Assembly: GCA_963678675.1 (NCBI GenBank)
Contig: OY783196.1
Location: forward strand, 18,966,138-19,030,137
Direction of reading: 5' to 3'
From: Xiphydria camelus
Taxonomy: Eukaryota; Arthropoda; Insecta; Hymenoptera; Xiphydriidae
Length of the DNA: 64,000 nt
Shown here: in pieces, positions 36,420 to 48,300 of the stretch
How the letters are laid out: each line of letters begins with the position of its first letter
Numbering within the stretch: position 1 is the stretch's first letter
Translations under genes and position numbers: made by a program
The notes under the pieces: generated by a model
The model's database searches: none
Told to the model about the DNA's origin: nothing
Seen by the model: only the letters and a program-made list of their open reading frames with translations

Positions 36420-36675
36420 GGCTACCACCGGAAATAAAAGAAAGTAGCAGGAACCAGTCGAATCTTTATGGATACGAATTTAATTAAAATATTTAAAAAA
36501 TCTTAGTTTACAACACTTTTAAGAAGAAAAGAATTGTTATTTTGGTGGCTACCACCGGAAATAGAAGAAAGTGGAAGAAACCAGTCGAATTTTTAAGGAT
36601 ACGAGTTTTATTTCAATATTTAAAAAATCTTAGTTTACAACACTTTTACGAAGAAAAGGATCGTATTTTCGCTCA
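36420..36675. repeat. Tandem duplication, two units of about 127 bp
   Basis: GGCTACCACCGGAAATA starts each unit (36,420 and 36,547). The units share CCAGTCGAAT, GGATACGA and TTAAAAAATCTTAGTTTACA, with scattered substitutions. No element termini are obvious. Confidence 0.8.
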
Positions 36676-37217
36676 TCTCTGAAAATCCAATTACACCAAA
36701 TAGGATAAGAATCGCAGATTCCCTCGTTTCTCGCGCGACTGCTCGCACGTGTCACCGGTACCGAAACCGCGAGAGGCCGAAGAGCGGCGTGAGAAGTTTT
36801 GCTGGAAAACCCGTAGTGACAGAATTTCCTGTCGGACGTTTCCGTGCCCCTCCCACCCGCGCGTCGGAGACAGAATCGAGAGCGAGTTAAACGTGAACTC
36901 GCGCTGGAAACGAACCGACGAGTTCCACGCGAGCACGTATGACGTCACATGACGCAACGGAACCGCGGTAGAACTATCGGCCGCGGTCACACCTTTCTCG
37001 CGCACAGGTGCAATCGAGAATCGCGGACAATACATGAACCGCGAGAGCCGCCTTCTTCTACCGCTGAGTCACTCTCCTCCGGAGACTTCTGGATTAGCGC
37101 GAAGATTTCGCTGGTAACGAGGAGTTCGACGGGGAGACAAGTCGGGCGAATCGATTTCACCTTCGGATTCGAGAGTGCTGGATATCGCGTACCGATGAAA
37201 TAGAGAAGAGAATCCAA

Positions 37218-37416
37218 GTCGAAATTGTACCCCTACATTGATGCTTTTAATACTCCATTCGGTCTCCCATTGGCCTACTCAGCTTATAAGCTCCAATTTT
37301 GAACCTAAAATTAGTGAAATGTTCAATAATGAATAATTTTAAGTTCAACATGTGATTTCAATATAATGGAAAATCGACCTACTACAAGCCTAAAAGAGTA
37401 GGTCTAAAATGTCGAC
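37218..37416. repeat. Approximately 195-bp interspersed repeat, copy 1
   Basis: Starts GTCGAAATTGTACCCCTAC and ends GAGTAGGTCTAAAATGTCGAC. The two ends are imperfect inverted repeats of each other, so each unit is MITE-like. Shared internal words are GATGCTTTTAATACT, GGCCTACTCAGCTTA and AGCTCC. Confidence 0.65.
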
Positions 37417-37443
37417 TCGGGAAACGAAGACGAGGAAATCCAA

Positions 37444-37635
37444 GTCGAAATTGTACCCCTACTTTGATGCTTTTAATACTCGATTCATCCTATCATTGGC
37501 CTACTCAGCTTACACAAGCTCCTATTTTAAACTTAAAGTTGGTGAAATATTCACTAACGGACTATCTTAGGCTTAACGCGTAGAGTTTCGATGCAATTAA
37601 AAATCAACCTGAACGAGTAGGTCTAAAATTTCGAC
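37444..37635. repeat. Approximately 195-bp interspersed repeat, copy 2
   Basis: Lies 28 bp after copy 1 in the same orientation. Both copies are preceded by an AATCCAA-type segment, which suggests tandem duplication rather than two insertions. Ends GGTCTAAAATTTCGAC. Confidence 0.65.
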
Positions 37636-39427
37636 TAAGGAAAAAACTAAACAATTTCAATCGACGTACATCGCAACATCCATGCTTCATCGCCTCGACG
37701 GGACTACCGTTTACCATCAATCCCATTGGAAATGACGTCGGTGCCTCCGCACGCGAATCCACCGAGTCAATTTCCTTCCCCCGCGATCCCTTCCCGAGCA
37801 CGGTCCGGCATCCCATCGCTACGTGCCGACAGCGGCGAGATTTGCCGGCCGTTAGTTTCAGAGGAACAGCTGTTGCACCATCGGCCCGCGGCTACGGGGA
37901 CACTCTCACTGAGGTATTTGATTGACCTACTTGCGCGATACCGGGTTTGGTTCCTTGTTTGCGCGTACGCGCGCGGGCACGCGCAGGCCTCGACCCGTAC
38001 CGTTCATCTCTTTCAGAAAACGGCGCCGACACAGACGAACTCGAGAGGTTTCTTCCTCTCCTATCGCCCTCTTTCGATACGCAGCGTCTCTCTGGGGCTC
38101 CGTGGTCAAAGGACCCGGCGTATTAATGCTGCGGAACGCTTTCGCGCGAGAGCTCTCTCTCTCTCTCGCAAAGCGGACCGAAATAGCAAGGATCGCGTCC
38201 ACTCTGATCGCGTATCCTCTGCATCCTTGCTGACGCAAGTTGCGGGCCACGCCGCCGGCCGGTTCGCGTGTAGGTATAGGAGTCTCGCGCACGCGTGCGT
38301 CGCGTGAGGGAAGCGACTGTCGGTGTGTCGGCGGTGCGTCTCAACGAGACGATACGTGGGTAGAAAGAAGTGTTGGACTCCCCCCACCAACTTCGATATG
38401 TGTGCGCCTTCGCGCACACGATTGTAGGTAAGCCTCCGCTACCTACGTCCGCGCTACGTCATACAGGTGTCGTGTGTGTGCGACGCGACGAGTTCTCTCG
38501 GTAAACCCCCGGCCTTGCTGGCGCGCACGGTACACTCGCCCACCTACACGCGTACGGTACGACATACACGTACCACCCAAGTCGAGCACCGAGAAACTTC
38601 GAGCAACTTCGGCTCGTGCTCGGCCCTTGATCCGACCGTATCCTTCTGTTTTTGACTTTATCGTACACCCGCCTGTCCGAATTGTATCCGCGTGTGCATA
38701 CGTACAAGCGCGTAGGTGTCAACGTGGGAATAAACGTTTGATCTCGATACCCGAGGGCCTAGGAATTATTTCGCACGTCGTCCGGGTTATCGCGCCGATT
38801 ATTATCTGTACGAGTATAGTGACCCGCGCGCTCAGCGTCCGTCTCGATGTTTTGTGACGACGCGGATGTATCACGATTGTGGCCATCGCGACAAGCGCGG
38901 AACTGCGAATTTATGCAAGACCCGACAAAGTACGTCACTTTACCGCATATGTGTAATTACCTGACAATTTTGCATTTCCTGTTCGCATGGGTATTTTTTT
39001 CGTCGCTTTATTCATCTTCGTAGCGTTCTATACTGGTTAAGGGCATTGCCCCTTGAACAGTAATTTTAGGAGAAATCGCATTAACGGCTTCGATCCGTCT
39101 GAACATCGCCATTTCTTTACTCGTAATGCATTACAGAACGCCCTACATATTCGTATTTCGCGTCCGCCTCTTGCAATTTCTTGCGGCGCAACCAACCGAT
39201 CGCTTCCGCCTTCCTAATACAATCGATCAGTCTTTTTAACCTACATCACTCCTTCGCGAAAGGAACCGCGCGCCAAACACCTGAGAATCCTGCCGTTCCT
39301 TCCTCCCAACTCGACGTGTTCCGCACGCTTCTCGCGGATTTTTACCGGCCATCAAATGTAACCGAGAGCGAGTCGAACTGCGCTGGTCCTTTCCCGGTAT
39401 TCGTCGATTGGCCACGGTCCCTGCAGA
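37636..39427. other. CpG-rich stretch without a supported gene
   Basis: Open frames on both strands with Arg/Ser-rich translations. A CT run near 38,155-38,170 and scattered GTACG motifs are the only simple features. I see no splice-bounded exon. Confidence 0.45.
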
Positions 39428-39461
39428 TATAAAGCGCGGGCCGTGTGTCGTATGAATCAGT
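39428..39461 (+). promoter_or_regulatory. Core promoter: TATA box plus TCAGT initiator
   Basis: TATAAA at 39,428-39,433 is followed by ATCAGTC, with the initiator TCAGT at 39,457-39,461. Taking the initiator A (39,459) as +1 puts the first T of the TATA box at -31, the normal arthropod spacing. TGACGTCA, a CRE-type site, lies just downstream at 39,483-39,490, and a GATTGGCC (CCAAT-like) string lies upstream near 39,410. The first ATG downstream is about 160 bp away. A GTAATT near 39,511 could be a donor of a non-coding first exon. The gene it drives is not identified. Confidence 0.45.
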
Positions 39462-39855
39462 CGAGCAAGTGTAACGACCTAGTGACGTCAAAGTTGCACA
39501 ACGAAACACGTTGGTAATTCCAACATAGTGGCCGTTACCTTGCCAGCCGTGATCGCTCTATCGGCTCCTTCTATCTCCGTCTTCGATCTTTCTCCGTCTA
39601 GCTCGCTTCCTTCCGATGAATCGACGGAACCTTCCTTGACTAATTCGTCATTATTTTGCTTTTGCCGCGGGATATCCATAAAAGGAGCGTCAGTTCGGTT
39701 TGCCGAAATTACGTGTACCCAAGTAACTCTCGGTTAGGAAATACCTTGCGGTTCGCTGTATTATGTAATACAAACGTAATTATACGATTCGTCGATCCAC
39801 TTTTAATCGCTTCGACGCGCGGAGAAGCGATTGAAGGACACGAACAGTGAACCGC

Positions 39856-40054
39856 GTCGAAATTTTATCCCTACTTTGATGCTTTTAATACTTTATTCGA
39901 CCTGTCATTGACCTACTCAGCTTATAAGCTCCTATTTTAAACCTTGAATTGGCTAAATTTTCACTAACGGACTATTTTAGACTCGATATAGGGTTTTGAT
40001 ATAATGGAAGATTAACCTACTATAAACCTAAACGAATAGGTGTAATATTTCGAC
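39856..40054. repeat. Approximately 195-bp interspersed repeat, copy 3
   Basis: Same family as 37,218 and 37,444: GTCGAAATTTTATCCCTACT at the start, GATGCTTTTAATACT and CTACTCAGCTTATAAGCTCC inside, and ATTTCGAC at the end. It sits 2.2 kb from the other two and is independent of the tandem pair. Confidence 0.65.
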
Positions 40055-43000
40055 TCGAGTGAGACATTTGGATCGATTGACCCGCTGCGCGAGGTTCAGC
40101 GATCCTTATCAATTATTCTGCCCACGTATGATCGATCGTCACTTTTTTCTCCATCCGTCCGCTTCGGGATATCCGTGCTGGACCGAATTTTACAGCTGGA
40201 TCGCCCCTCGCGACATCCGTCATCAGATCCGTTTAATGTCAGCTCCGTTTCGGTTCTGTTGGCAATCGCGGAAACGACCGTACACATCCGTTTGCCGATT
40301 TTCTCGGTGGTCAGCGAGAGGTTACACGAGCGTTAAACTCTTCTGTGACGTCAAAAAGCAGAAGCAAGCGAGACGAACACGATGATTTGTAGTCGGAATT
40401 GCCAGGACGTTCTGGATCTTGAAAACTTTCCCCAAGGAGGAAAATTAGCGCGAGAGGCCGTCGCATCCGATGGAAATCCGCGCTCGACGTCATCTAGAGA
40501 TCCGTTTGAGTCTTGTTTTTTTACGGGTGAGAAAAGGCGCGGAGACAGTGCGCCTGGAGTGAAAGTGCAATCGAATAAGGCCAATATGAATCACAGACCG
40601 CACTGTCCGACGCGATATCCATAAGCTATCGTCGTCGCCCGGTTCGAGTCCTACATTAAGGTCGGTGTTTTCGTCGATCGACCTCGACTCTCGTTCGAAA
40701 CGCAATTCCTTCTCGACTTCCGGTTGACTGGTATTCGCACTACTCGACGGTCTTTTCCCGGTATCTCCGGTGGAAATTCTTGGCGAGCCGGAGAGTCGAA
40801 GAAGCCCTCGGCGAGGACGAGGCTTTTCAGAAAACGAGCGTTTCCGCCCTGACGGAGTTACATATTTCCAATGAAACGCATAATCGTTCTTCTCGAGACG
40901 CGCCCGTACAATTGAATCGCAGTGGCATACCGCGTTGCGTTCGTTGCGGTGAATCACGATTATGCACGTCATTATCGCGACGTCTCTATGGAAAAAACAA
41001 AACCACTCTACCGTTACCCGAGTAATCCGTCCAAGAGCAGACGAAACTCGACGAATCGTCGTTAAGCTTCCGCCCTACGTGGACTTCCCCGAATATGATA
41101 TTCCGAAAAAAAATGAGGAACCCTTAATTTTTTGATATCCCCCACGTATCCTTCGATTCGACTCCTTTAGGAGCCAATAATTTTCGTCGCGGAAACCTTG
41201 CTGATGCAAATGTCGCGTTAGAAAGCGTCATCGTTGGTATCTAGGACTTTCGATGTACGTAACACTACAGCCTTCCTTTTGCGGCTCGTTGTGCATGAGA
41301 ATACAAAATCGATCGATCGTTCGCGGAAGCTCACCTGGTTACACCCATCGACGCGACGTAGGTATGTATCTCTCTGACAATTTTCACGAATAGCTATTTG
41401 GAATCGTTGCGGTTCGATTTCGCGGAAGAGACTCTTTCCCCGGCGATCCCATTCGCGCGTTCGGGAGTTTCGAGATCGTACACCGAAGACGAAGTAAGTT
41501 TCCGCAAAACTTCAAGGAAGTTTGGAAGAATCCCGGCGTTTCGTCACGGCTGAGGAGTTTTCCTCGGTCCACTCTCGCGCGGATCCGTGCTCGCGTTACT
41601 CGGGCACCTTCGCCGGCGGATATGAATTATTCAAGATATATCGCGTAATGAGATCTTTCCGTGCAACGTGGAATATCGATCGCGGGCCTCGTGTCGTTCG
41701 ACCTTGTCGTAATGACCGAGTGGATCGAGTGGAATGTTCTCGGGAAGTTCGTTACCTGTCTCGTCGCAATCGCGCATACATAGATTGACAGGATTATAGG
41801 TGATGCACATCGGTGCATCGGAAAGTTTCCGGTAGACGATTCGACTGTATTTAATTTATATTCGCTACTGTAATTACAGAATGGAAAGTGATCAGTACGA
41901 GAGAGATTTCTTCGATTTGACTGCATTCTTCGATCGGTGAATTCTACCGAAAACCACCGCGTGGACCCCTTTTACTGCTGGAGGTGATAACATTTATTCC
42001 ACGCGTTTTTCCACGTTTACGAAATCACTCTGCCATTTCTGTTCGTATTATCTTTTCAAAACAACGACAGTCCCGTTGCACCGAAGAGTATGTTGTTTTT
42101 CGGTAAATCGCCAAGGCGATCTCACAACACGATTGTGAGATCGGTATGCACCTCCCGCGGACAAACGGTAAATAATAATAACGAGATGCATCGAAAATAT
42201 TCCAGCAGTGGCGGCAGCAGCAGCAGCAGCAACAGTAGCCAATGATATCGGGCGACGTCACGTCCCTGTGCGATACCCAATTAAGCCCGATGGTGCCACG
42301 ATGTCTACGTGTACGTCGTCGCGTGGTTTGGCCCAAAGAATTCGAGAAATCGACGAGGCATAAACGAACTCGTCCACTGTCAAAATGACGAGACCTCGTC
42401 GCGCGGTCAGATCAGCCCCGCGGCTTGAAGCATAATGCGTGCAATTAACTGCAGGCGACTAATTAACCCACGTGTCGTAATTCAATGTTATCAGCCCGAG
42501 GCTGTCGCGTGCGTCCCATCAGCGAGGTTCCGAAGATGACTTCAATGTTTATCGATACGTTGACTTTACAACGCGAGTGTGTGCGTGTAACCCCGTTATT
42601 CTTTCTCTCACCTCCACCCCCAAACGCTTCCAGATATAGAGATAAGCGTCATAGAACACCCTGAGTTGACCTCTGATCCCCATGATCGGTAGTGGAAATC
42701 GGAGACCCCAAAATTTCGACTAACTTCATTTCCCGATATCCTGGCGCATCTCAATCCGCGTCAATTTTCTTTCCGGGAAAACGTTATCGCGCGACCACGA
42801 CCGCATGCCGTATCGTTGTAGAAACGCAGCGTGCACGCGTAGCCGATTCACGCTCCCTCGGGGTGCTCGTCGTGTGGTCAGTGACACGCGACGGGGACGC
42901 CTCGCGCGTATGCGATAGGCTTAAGGCTGTCGTACGCGTGCGAGGCTCGCGCTGTGCTCGTTCTGCTGCTGGTGCTGGTGCTGGTACTGCTGCTGCTGTC

Positions 43001-45042
43001 GTGCCGGCGTAAGTGTCTCGCTACGGCGGTATATTTCTACTGGCAAAGACGCGACCTTGGCCTGCTGACCGTGAGCGCGCGAGTCCGTTCGTTACATTAG
43101 CGTGGGGACGCTGCGCTACTTCGACGTTTCCCCGGTATTTCAGAGTCACTCTCACCTGAGACACCGTGGTGTGTTGAATAAAAAAAAGCAGTAGGATATG
43201 CCGTGCCGAACTTCGCATACGGCGTGAGAAAGGCAACTTCTCCTTGAAGGTTCGGAGAAGGGGGAAGCGGAGAGAGTGAGAGGGCGAAATTGACGGGTTC
43301 CTGTCGCGCTATCGGCGCGGGGGTGCTCGGGCTACGGCGAAGGGAGAGGACGGAGGAAGGCGGGCGAATTGTGAATGAAATTACGCGGCCCGGAAGATAA
43401 GTACGAATCGACGGCGTGTCGGATACGAAGACTGCCACGCTTTGGTGCCGGCCGATAGTGACTCACCCGGTTACTGAATCATCGAAATCGAGGAAGGAAT
43501 TCGAGACTCGGATGGGAATGCGAGATTCCCGCGGTCGAGATCGATTTCGGAATTAATCGGCGCAAGAATTTTCGGGAATGTAACCGAGAGATGCCACCTG
43601 TGCCGAGGGGTCTAATGTCTTTCGATAATGACCCTGAAGAATGTACGGCGGAGTCGATGGAGAAACGTGGAATCGATATCGAAGAGCGGTACGGAAGCGT
43701 GGAGGGGAACCGATGGAGCAGTGCGGTCTACTGTTTCGAGTTGGGTTTCGAGATTGGTTCCTCCGCGTGATTTTTGTGCGTTCGAATGGAAGAAAAACTT
43801 GTCGTTCGAATCGGTAGAGAAGGTACTTTTAATAATGGTAAACATTGCGTACCTAGAAATGTACCTGTAAGAAGGAAACGGTTGGTACCGACCTTGAACT
43901 CTTCTGTCAATTTCCCGTTACACGATAATGCCTGCGCGTACGCGGTTTAACTTCTTTTAAACTCGACCGCGGATGTGCGTAAGCTTCGCACGATTCACGG
44001 ATTTCGCTGAACGAACTTGGACGTCATCGAAAATTATCTATCGATAGTTCTGTTTGCGCGCAGAAATGCTATCGACGTATCGATAGGTACGCCTCGAAAT
44101 TTATGCTAAATCCTGGACAAATTATACGTTTTCATTGCAAATCCGCCCCAATTGCGCACGCACATTACGCGAAATCAGTGCGAATGCAGCACGTGAATCA
44201 TCGGAAGTTTGACTTTCTCGATGTTAGAGTTAGAAGTGAGCAAAGGAGGAGTGGCGTTGACGTAATTTGTTGTATATTACAAATAAGATAACAGGTTTAT
44301 AAATTATTTGTAGAGTAAAATTTTTGGTCATACTTATTGTTGGTAGAATTTCTTATTATCTGCTTTCTATATAGAATTAATACCCTACAGTAAATTCTAT
44401 TATAGCCTGGAGCGAAATGCACGGCGTGGAACGACGAAATGACGGACCGTTTTAAAGGAGATTTCTTTTCGGAGCAGATGCTTTCGAAATGGGAACCTTT
44501 GCTAAATTGTGCCACGAGTAGCTTGCGGATGCGATAGATGCTTCTCTTGTCGCCAGTTTCACAAGTTGGAACGCGTCAAAAATGTCCCCGAAACGTAACA
44601 GTTTCAATTTTACGAGTAAGGGCGACTGCGTCGAAATTTACGTAGAATGTAAAAGTTTTGAAGTATTGTATAATGGTGTTAATACGCGCGATTTTCCTAT
44701 AGCAGGACTATGTTATTTCCGAGTGAACATTACGATAATTAAAATGCTAATCTGCTCCAAACTCTACTTCAAAATTTTGTAAAATAAAATATAAGATATT
44801 TCCACGATCGCCTTGACCTGAAATCTTGGAAGAATGGTACAACTTTTCTGTGCCTTAACCTTTCAAGCTTGGTGGAAGCTTAATTAAAAAATAGATAATC
44901 ATATACATATAGTTCAAAAAAAACTTCTTCTATAACGACCGAAGATGCGAGAAGCTAAAGGAGCGAGAATTGCCTACGAGTCATTATGCCTCGCTGGATC
45001 GTCTAATACGAGATTAGAAGCCAACGAAACCTCTAGCATACG
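40055..45042. other. Stretch without a firmly supported gene
   Basis: At 40,490-40,972 a minus-strand frame of about 160 codons reads as a disordered polypeptide (SGRKRSFSEKPRPRRG, EVEKELRFERESRSIDENTD). A plus-strand frame at 40,382-40,624 is equally plausible, so neither is called. A (GCA)n run lies at about 42,212-42,230 and a CTG/GTG run at 42,960-43,000. The remainder shows no exon I can defend. Confidence 0.4.
42960..43000. repeat. CTG/GTG trinucleotide repeat
   Basis: CTGCTGCTGGTGCTGGTGCT and further units. In one plus-strand frame this encodes a run of about 15 Leu/Val, followed 10 bp later by a GTAAGT donor-like hexamer. Confidence 0.8.
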
Positions 45043-45316
45043 CAACTATCACGAATAGATAGATAGTTCTTTATTGGCCTCACAGATGGAGTGTATATAG
45101 CCATTTTACAATGTACTTAGGTATTTATATGTTTGTTGAGATCATATCATGCTTGTATTATGTATTACTAATTGTTTAAAATTACGCATAAATATATAAT
45201 ATATATCATAAACTATATGTATTAAGTAACCTGAGTCTTATATCTTATATCAGGTAACCTGAGTCTTATATCTGTATATTAGCATCTATTATAAATTAAG
45301 TAAGACAACTATCACG
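45043..45316 (-). mobile_element. Short non-LTR retroinsertion (LINE 3' end or SINE) with 11-bp target duplication
   Basis: The direct repeat CAACTATCACG occurs at 45,043-45,053 and 45,306-45,316. Between them, 252 bp begin on the plus strand with AATAGATAGATAGTTCTTTA. On the minus strand this is unique sequence ending AATAAAGAA and a (CTAT)n tail. An AATAAA-like signal, a short tandem tail and a target duplication are the hallmarks of a retrotransposed 5'-truncated copy. Near its 5' end a 29-bp segment (GTAACCTGAGTCTTATATCT) is tandemly duplicated at 45,227-45,275. No coding sequence remains. Confidence 0.7.
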
Positions 45317-48300
45317 GGTCGTTAATAGCGTCGATAGAGACATCTGTAGACAGAGCGATATACTCGTTTGAACTCCTGCACAGAAATAGTGACGCAAGTC
45401 TCCGGGTCCGCGGATACGCATTAGCATAAATAACTAACGCCATGTATGCGTTCCATAGTAAACTTCCTTACCGATCACTGAAAGTCTTCCCTATCGACCG
45501 TGAAAATGCGGGAACCCCCGTCCGATCTATCCCGTTCGCGAGTCCGTGCGTTTGCGACTAAACTAAAAGTGCGTGTCAAGGTGTCGCGACTCGCGATCAC
45601 GCGTCACGTGTAAATATGTTTACGAAGCATTAAGGCTACGCCCACGTAAGTTACACCAATAAAACCGAATGAGGATTTTAACCAATCATACGCACGGACG
45701 ATATAATATGGAAAACAACGAACCGAAATTTTGCTTTCGATTTCTTCTTCTATTAATCGTATAATGAACATAATTTTTTTAACAGACGATGTAATTGTTA
45801 ATATCTTTTCGAATAATAACGATCGTGCGTGCACGATACTTCCTTTTAAGTAATTAATAATCTCATAGTATTACCTCCGAATTATGCCGATTCGAAGAAA
45901 TGATCTACTTACGGAATAAGTTCGAATCCAAATGCGTACCAAAAATTGGTCCTACATTACGAGATACGGAACAATCACTACCTATAGCTTTACTCGCGTA
46001 AAAGTGAAGCAATCGGTTGAACACTAATGAGACGTCGAATTACAACCGCGCGAATGAAGGTCGACGAGAGAGAATTACGTCGTAACCGCAGTTCGACCGA
46101 AGGTGGACTGAACGTGCTAGAAACTACCGCGCGGAGCTTCGCAGGAATTATCGATTTCATTCATGAGGCCAAGCTCGGACGAAATGCGTGCCAACTTCTG
46201 CTATTGTACTTATTATGCCGCAAAGACGTTAGGCAATTTGTTAAAAGCACAGCTTTTGGGGGATATCGCGAATCGGTAGAGAATCGACTCCTTTGAAGTT
46301 CCACGTTGGTGAAAACAATTCGGAAAGAATATCAGAATCTCCGAAATCTTGGTAAAAGGCACTAATGTTGTTTTTTCGAATCCCAGTTCTATTTGGTGAT
46401 TCATTTCGTTCGATAGACGGTGTACATCTCACAGTTTGACAGCCTCGGTCTGTCCATAATAATTAATCGAGTCCGAATTTGGTCATTAGTCATTATAATA
46501 ATAGAACAGCTAAAATATCAGCAACTTTTGTACTCTTTACATGCGAGGATAATTACTTACTTGTTTCAGTCACCCTGTACATAGATCCGCGTTGAGACGG
46601 ATACGAAATTCCATCGATAGAACGTCAGAAGCAACAATACTTACACGGGTTCGCGTCGTTAGATTTTTTTATAGTGCACGAAGACAATTGTCGCATCGAT
46701 ACCTATAATTATCATTCACGACCAATTTGAGCTGCAGGTGGACTAATAACTTCCATTACTGTTATTGCGAAATCGTTTTCGCAATCGACTGGACACTCCA
46801 GTGTCGAAGAACATTTTGATATCGTAAAAAGTTCAAGCGCGAACGGTCGAGTCCGAATGATTGCATTCCGTGAAATCCGAGAAATGATACCTATTTTGGT
46901 CGCAGGAACATATTGTCCGCTTTTTCTCGGGTATATAAATCAGTAACGGGTGTCCTACAAAAATGCATTGTACCGATTACCAGACGAACCGTCATCGAGG
47001 AAGAAACGAACTAATCGACAAACCGGATCGTCGATAATTCGACCCTAAAGTATCAACGTTTTTACCGACATAAGTGAATCTGTGACCGTACATTAAGAAA
47101 GGAAATGTATCTTTATTGAGAACATTTTCTAGATCACCCCGTAGAGAGAATCTGCTATCCCACCCTCCCCCTATGACATAACATCAGAGCTCCAATTAGT
47201 CGAGTCGTCAAAGCATATAATTCCCGTCGCCCACAGTGCTCGTAATTCCTGGATAACATCTTTAATCAGGCTGAAATACAGGAAAGTCCGTAGGGCAACA
47301 ATACCCAGCGAAGGTGCAGAGTTTACGTCGCGTCTGTTCTTTTTTGTAGGTGATTCTCAATCAAAAAAAGATCGAGGTCTTTGTAAGCGAGTTATTGTAC
47401 AGAAATAGAAAATAACGAGCAGCGAACTATCACAAAGCTACGTACGAGAGAAACTTCTAGAATGCGTCAGACTTAGCGATAGGGGTCTGACCGTGCCTTG
47501 CGTTTTCATATTTTTTATTTTTTCTATATTTTTATATTTTAATATTTAAAAATTGTTAATAGATATCTGAGCAGTTGGAAGTGATTCGATTATGGAGACC
47601 GCATTCATGCGGGGATTAAGTGTAAAACGATTAATTTTCAGAACTATTTTTATCAGGTACACACATATTCGTATTTATAGTTATACCGAAATTATAATCA
47701 TATGCATATGACGCGATAATAAGAGCTCTGCAAAGAGTCAACTTGCAAACACATTTTGTCGTCAGACACGCAGGGCTCGCGACCGCTAAGCTCGCGAATG
47801 ATCCTCATCTTTTTATTCGACGCTCTTATACGAAAATCTTCGTCACTATAGCTCGTCTCTTATCCCCGATCTAAGTCGCTTTCGTTATGCAAAAATAATT
47901 TAGCATAACTGCACCAAGTTCAATTGACACTAGTTAAGGGGCCACGAAGCTACATGAGAGGCATTGGGAGGGGCCAACGTTGAAACAACACATTACGAGA
48001 GCCTCTCGACGAGGAAGATGAAGTGCAAGGCAGAAATATTCCGTACGAATGCAAATGATACTTAACTCTGAATGATATACGCCTCCCGCCTCTGTTTTGC
48101 TTATGTAATGAGTTTCCCTATTCAAATTTGGGGCGCCTAGTATTAATGAGGCAGACCTCACTCGCAATCGCTATTCAATGCGAACCTCATAGTGAATTTT
48201 CAAATCCCATTCAGTGAAGTACTTAAATGATTCTCAAATTAAATAGCTTCAAAATATTGGCCGTTCTTTCGCACCACAGATAAACATTGTGATTATAGGT

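Noticed and set aside
40382..40972. Overlapping protein-like frames on both strands
   Set aside because: Minus (SGRKRSFSEKPRPRRG) and plus (MICSRNCQDVLDLENF) are equally plausible, and neither has convincing splice borders.
46930..46950. GGTATATAAATCAGTAACGG as a TATA + initiator promoter
   Set aside because: The initiator-like TCAGT directly follows the TATA box instead of lying about 25-30 bp downstream.
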